The notes beneath the pieces are model-generated. The model worked only from the letters and a program-made list of their open reading frames with translations. It was not told the origin of the DNA and ran no database searches. This document shows, in pieces, positions 30,157-30,516 of a stretch of DNA of 30,516 nt (position 1 is its first letter; each line of letters opens with the position of its first letter). Origin of the DNA: JAVZLH01 sp049700435 (lineage in GTDB: Archaea; Thermoproteota; Bathyarchaeia; Bathyarchaeales; Bathycorpusculaceae). Location: NCBI GenBank assembly GCA_049700435.1, contig JBNAVK010000014.1, forward strand, positions 1 through 30,516, read 5' to 3'. The position numbers and the translations under genes were made by a program.

Positions 30157-30516
30157 ATGTCCCTCAATAAGCAAATAGACGTTGTCATGCTTACAAAGAA
30201 CAGCGAAAGCATACTCCGGGAATGCCTCAGATCCATCTACAAAAATGTTCCCGTGAGTCGGTTAATTGTTTTGGATGCATCTTCAACTGACCGAACATAC
30301 CAAATAATAAACGAGTTTAATAGAGAATATGGAAACGTCGTTTTTTTAACCGAAAAAGGTTCAAGGGCTAGAGCAAGGCAGAGAGGCATAGAGGAAGTGG
30401 ATACGGACTGGTTTATGTTTGTTGACAGTGACGTAATACTCTGCAAAAACTGGTTTAGGAGGGCTATCAAATACATTGGAGAGGATGTCGGCGCGGTCTG
30501 GGGGCTAAACTTTGAT
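30157..30516 (+). CDS. Family 2 glycosyltransferase, 3' truncated by window end
   Basis: 120 residues are visible of a GT-A domain: IDVVMLTKNSESILRECLRS, then LIVLDASSTDRT (nucleotide-binding strand), the basic segment KGSRARARQRGIEEV, and FVDSDVILCKNW with the DSD metal-binding motif. ATG 30157 is seven bases after the methyltransferase stop, with AGGAAG just upstream. The frame runs open to the last base. It probably forms an operon with the methyltransferase. Acceptor and donor are unknown. Confidence 0.88.
   Translation, partial: MSLNKQIDVVMLTKNSESILRECLRSIYKNVPVSRLIVLDASSTDRTYQIINEFNREYGNVVFLTEKGSRARARQRGIEEVDTDWFMFVDSDVILCKNWFRRAIKYIGEDVGAVWGLNFD

Noticed and set aside
1..30516. CRISPR arrays, tRNA or rRNA genes, insertion sequences, att sites
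   Set aside because: No regularly spaced repeats, cloverleaf patterns, transposase motifs or terminal inverted repeats were found by reading the intergenic regions; nearly all sequence is coding.

Overview
The window reads as a chromosomal segment of an anaerobic archaeon. The ribosomal proteins are archaeal/eukaryotic types (S4e, L19e, L32e, L34e, long L18 and L30), and they are interleaved with RNase P subunit Rpp29, archaeal SecY, an EMC3/DUF106 insertase and archaeal cytidylate kinase. Intergenic gaps carry TATA-like boxes about 25-30 nt before starts, ribosome binding sites resemble GGAGGTGA, and TTG/GTG starts are common. Redox and hydrogenase-maturation content plus gene order suggest an uncultured TACK lineage such as Bathyarchaeia; that placement is inference, not something the sequence proves.

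Region 1 (1-6402) is a redox block on the + strand. It holds a thioredoxin reductase lacking its first residues, an iron-sulfur protein in which a double [4Fe-4S] ferredoxin module plus MvhD-like domain occurs twice, an NfnA-like FAD/[2Fe-2S] subunit, an NfnB-like (GltD-type) subunit, and EtfB and EtfA. The three genes from 1012 to 4463 are tightly coupled. Their proteins could form an electron-bifurcating or confurcating complex linking ferredoxin, NAD(P)H and a hydrogenase/heterodisulfide reductase-type partner, with Etf as a possible further flavin module.

Region 2 (6505-12233) is a [NiFe]-hydrogenase maturation cluster: HypF, HypC and HypD on +, then a DUF996 membrane protein and a zinc-ribbon protein, with HypE on the opposite strand converging on them. 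HypA, HypB and the hydrogenase subunits are not here. A DMT/EamA transporter (12355-13242) follows.

Region 3 (13401-25450) is a long ribosomal superoperon in two apparent transcription units. Unit one runs L22-S3-L29-Rpp29-S17-L14-L24-S4e-L5-S14-S8-L6-L32e-L19e-L18-S5-L30. Unit two appears to restart at a TATA box near 21623 with an Hsp20-like protein inserted between L30 and L15, and continues L15-SecY-EMC3-L34e-Cmk to a clean hairpin terminator at 25483-25505. L2, S19 and other S10-operon genes are absent upstream of L22, and adenylate kinase is absent after secY. L24 and L32e carry long charged C-terminal tails.

Region 4 (25540-30516) concerns cell-surface glycans: a small 4-TM protein, a processive GT2 synthase (QxxRW), a one-TM protein, a radical SAM protein whose 5' end has no normal in-frame start, a GT2 on the minus strand, a SAM methyltransferase, and the start of another GT2 cut by the window end. 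No tRNA, rRNA, CRISPR array, insertion sequence or att site was seen, and there is no gene-free stretch over 300 bases (the longest gap is about 160 nt before L22).
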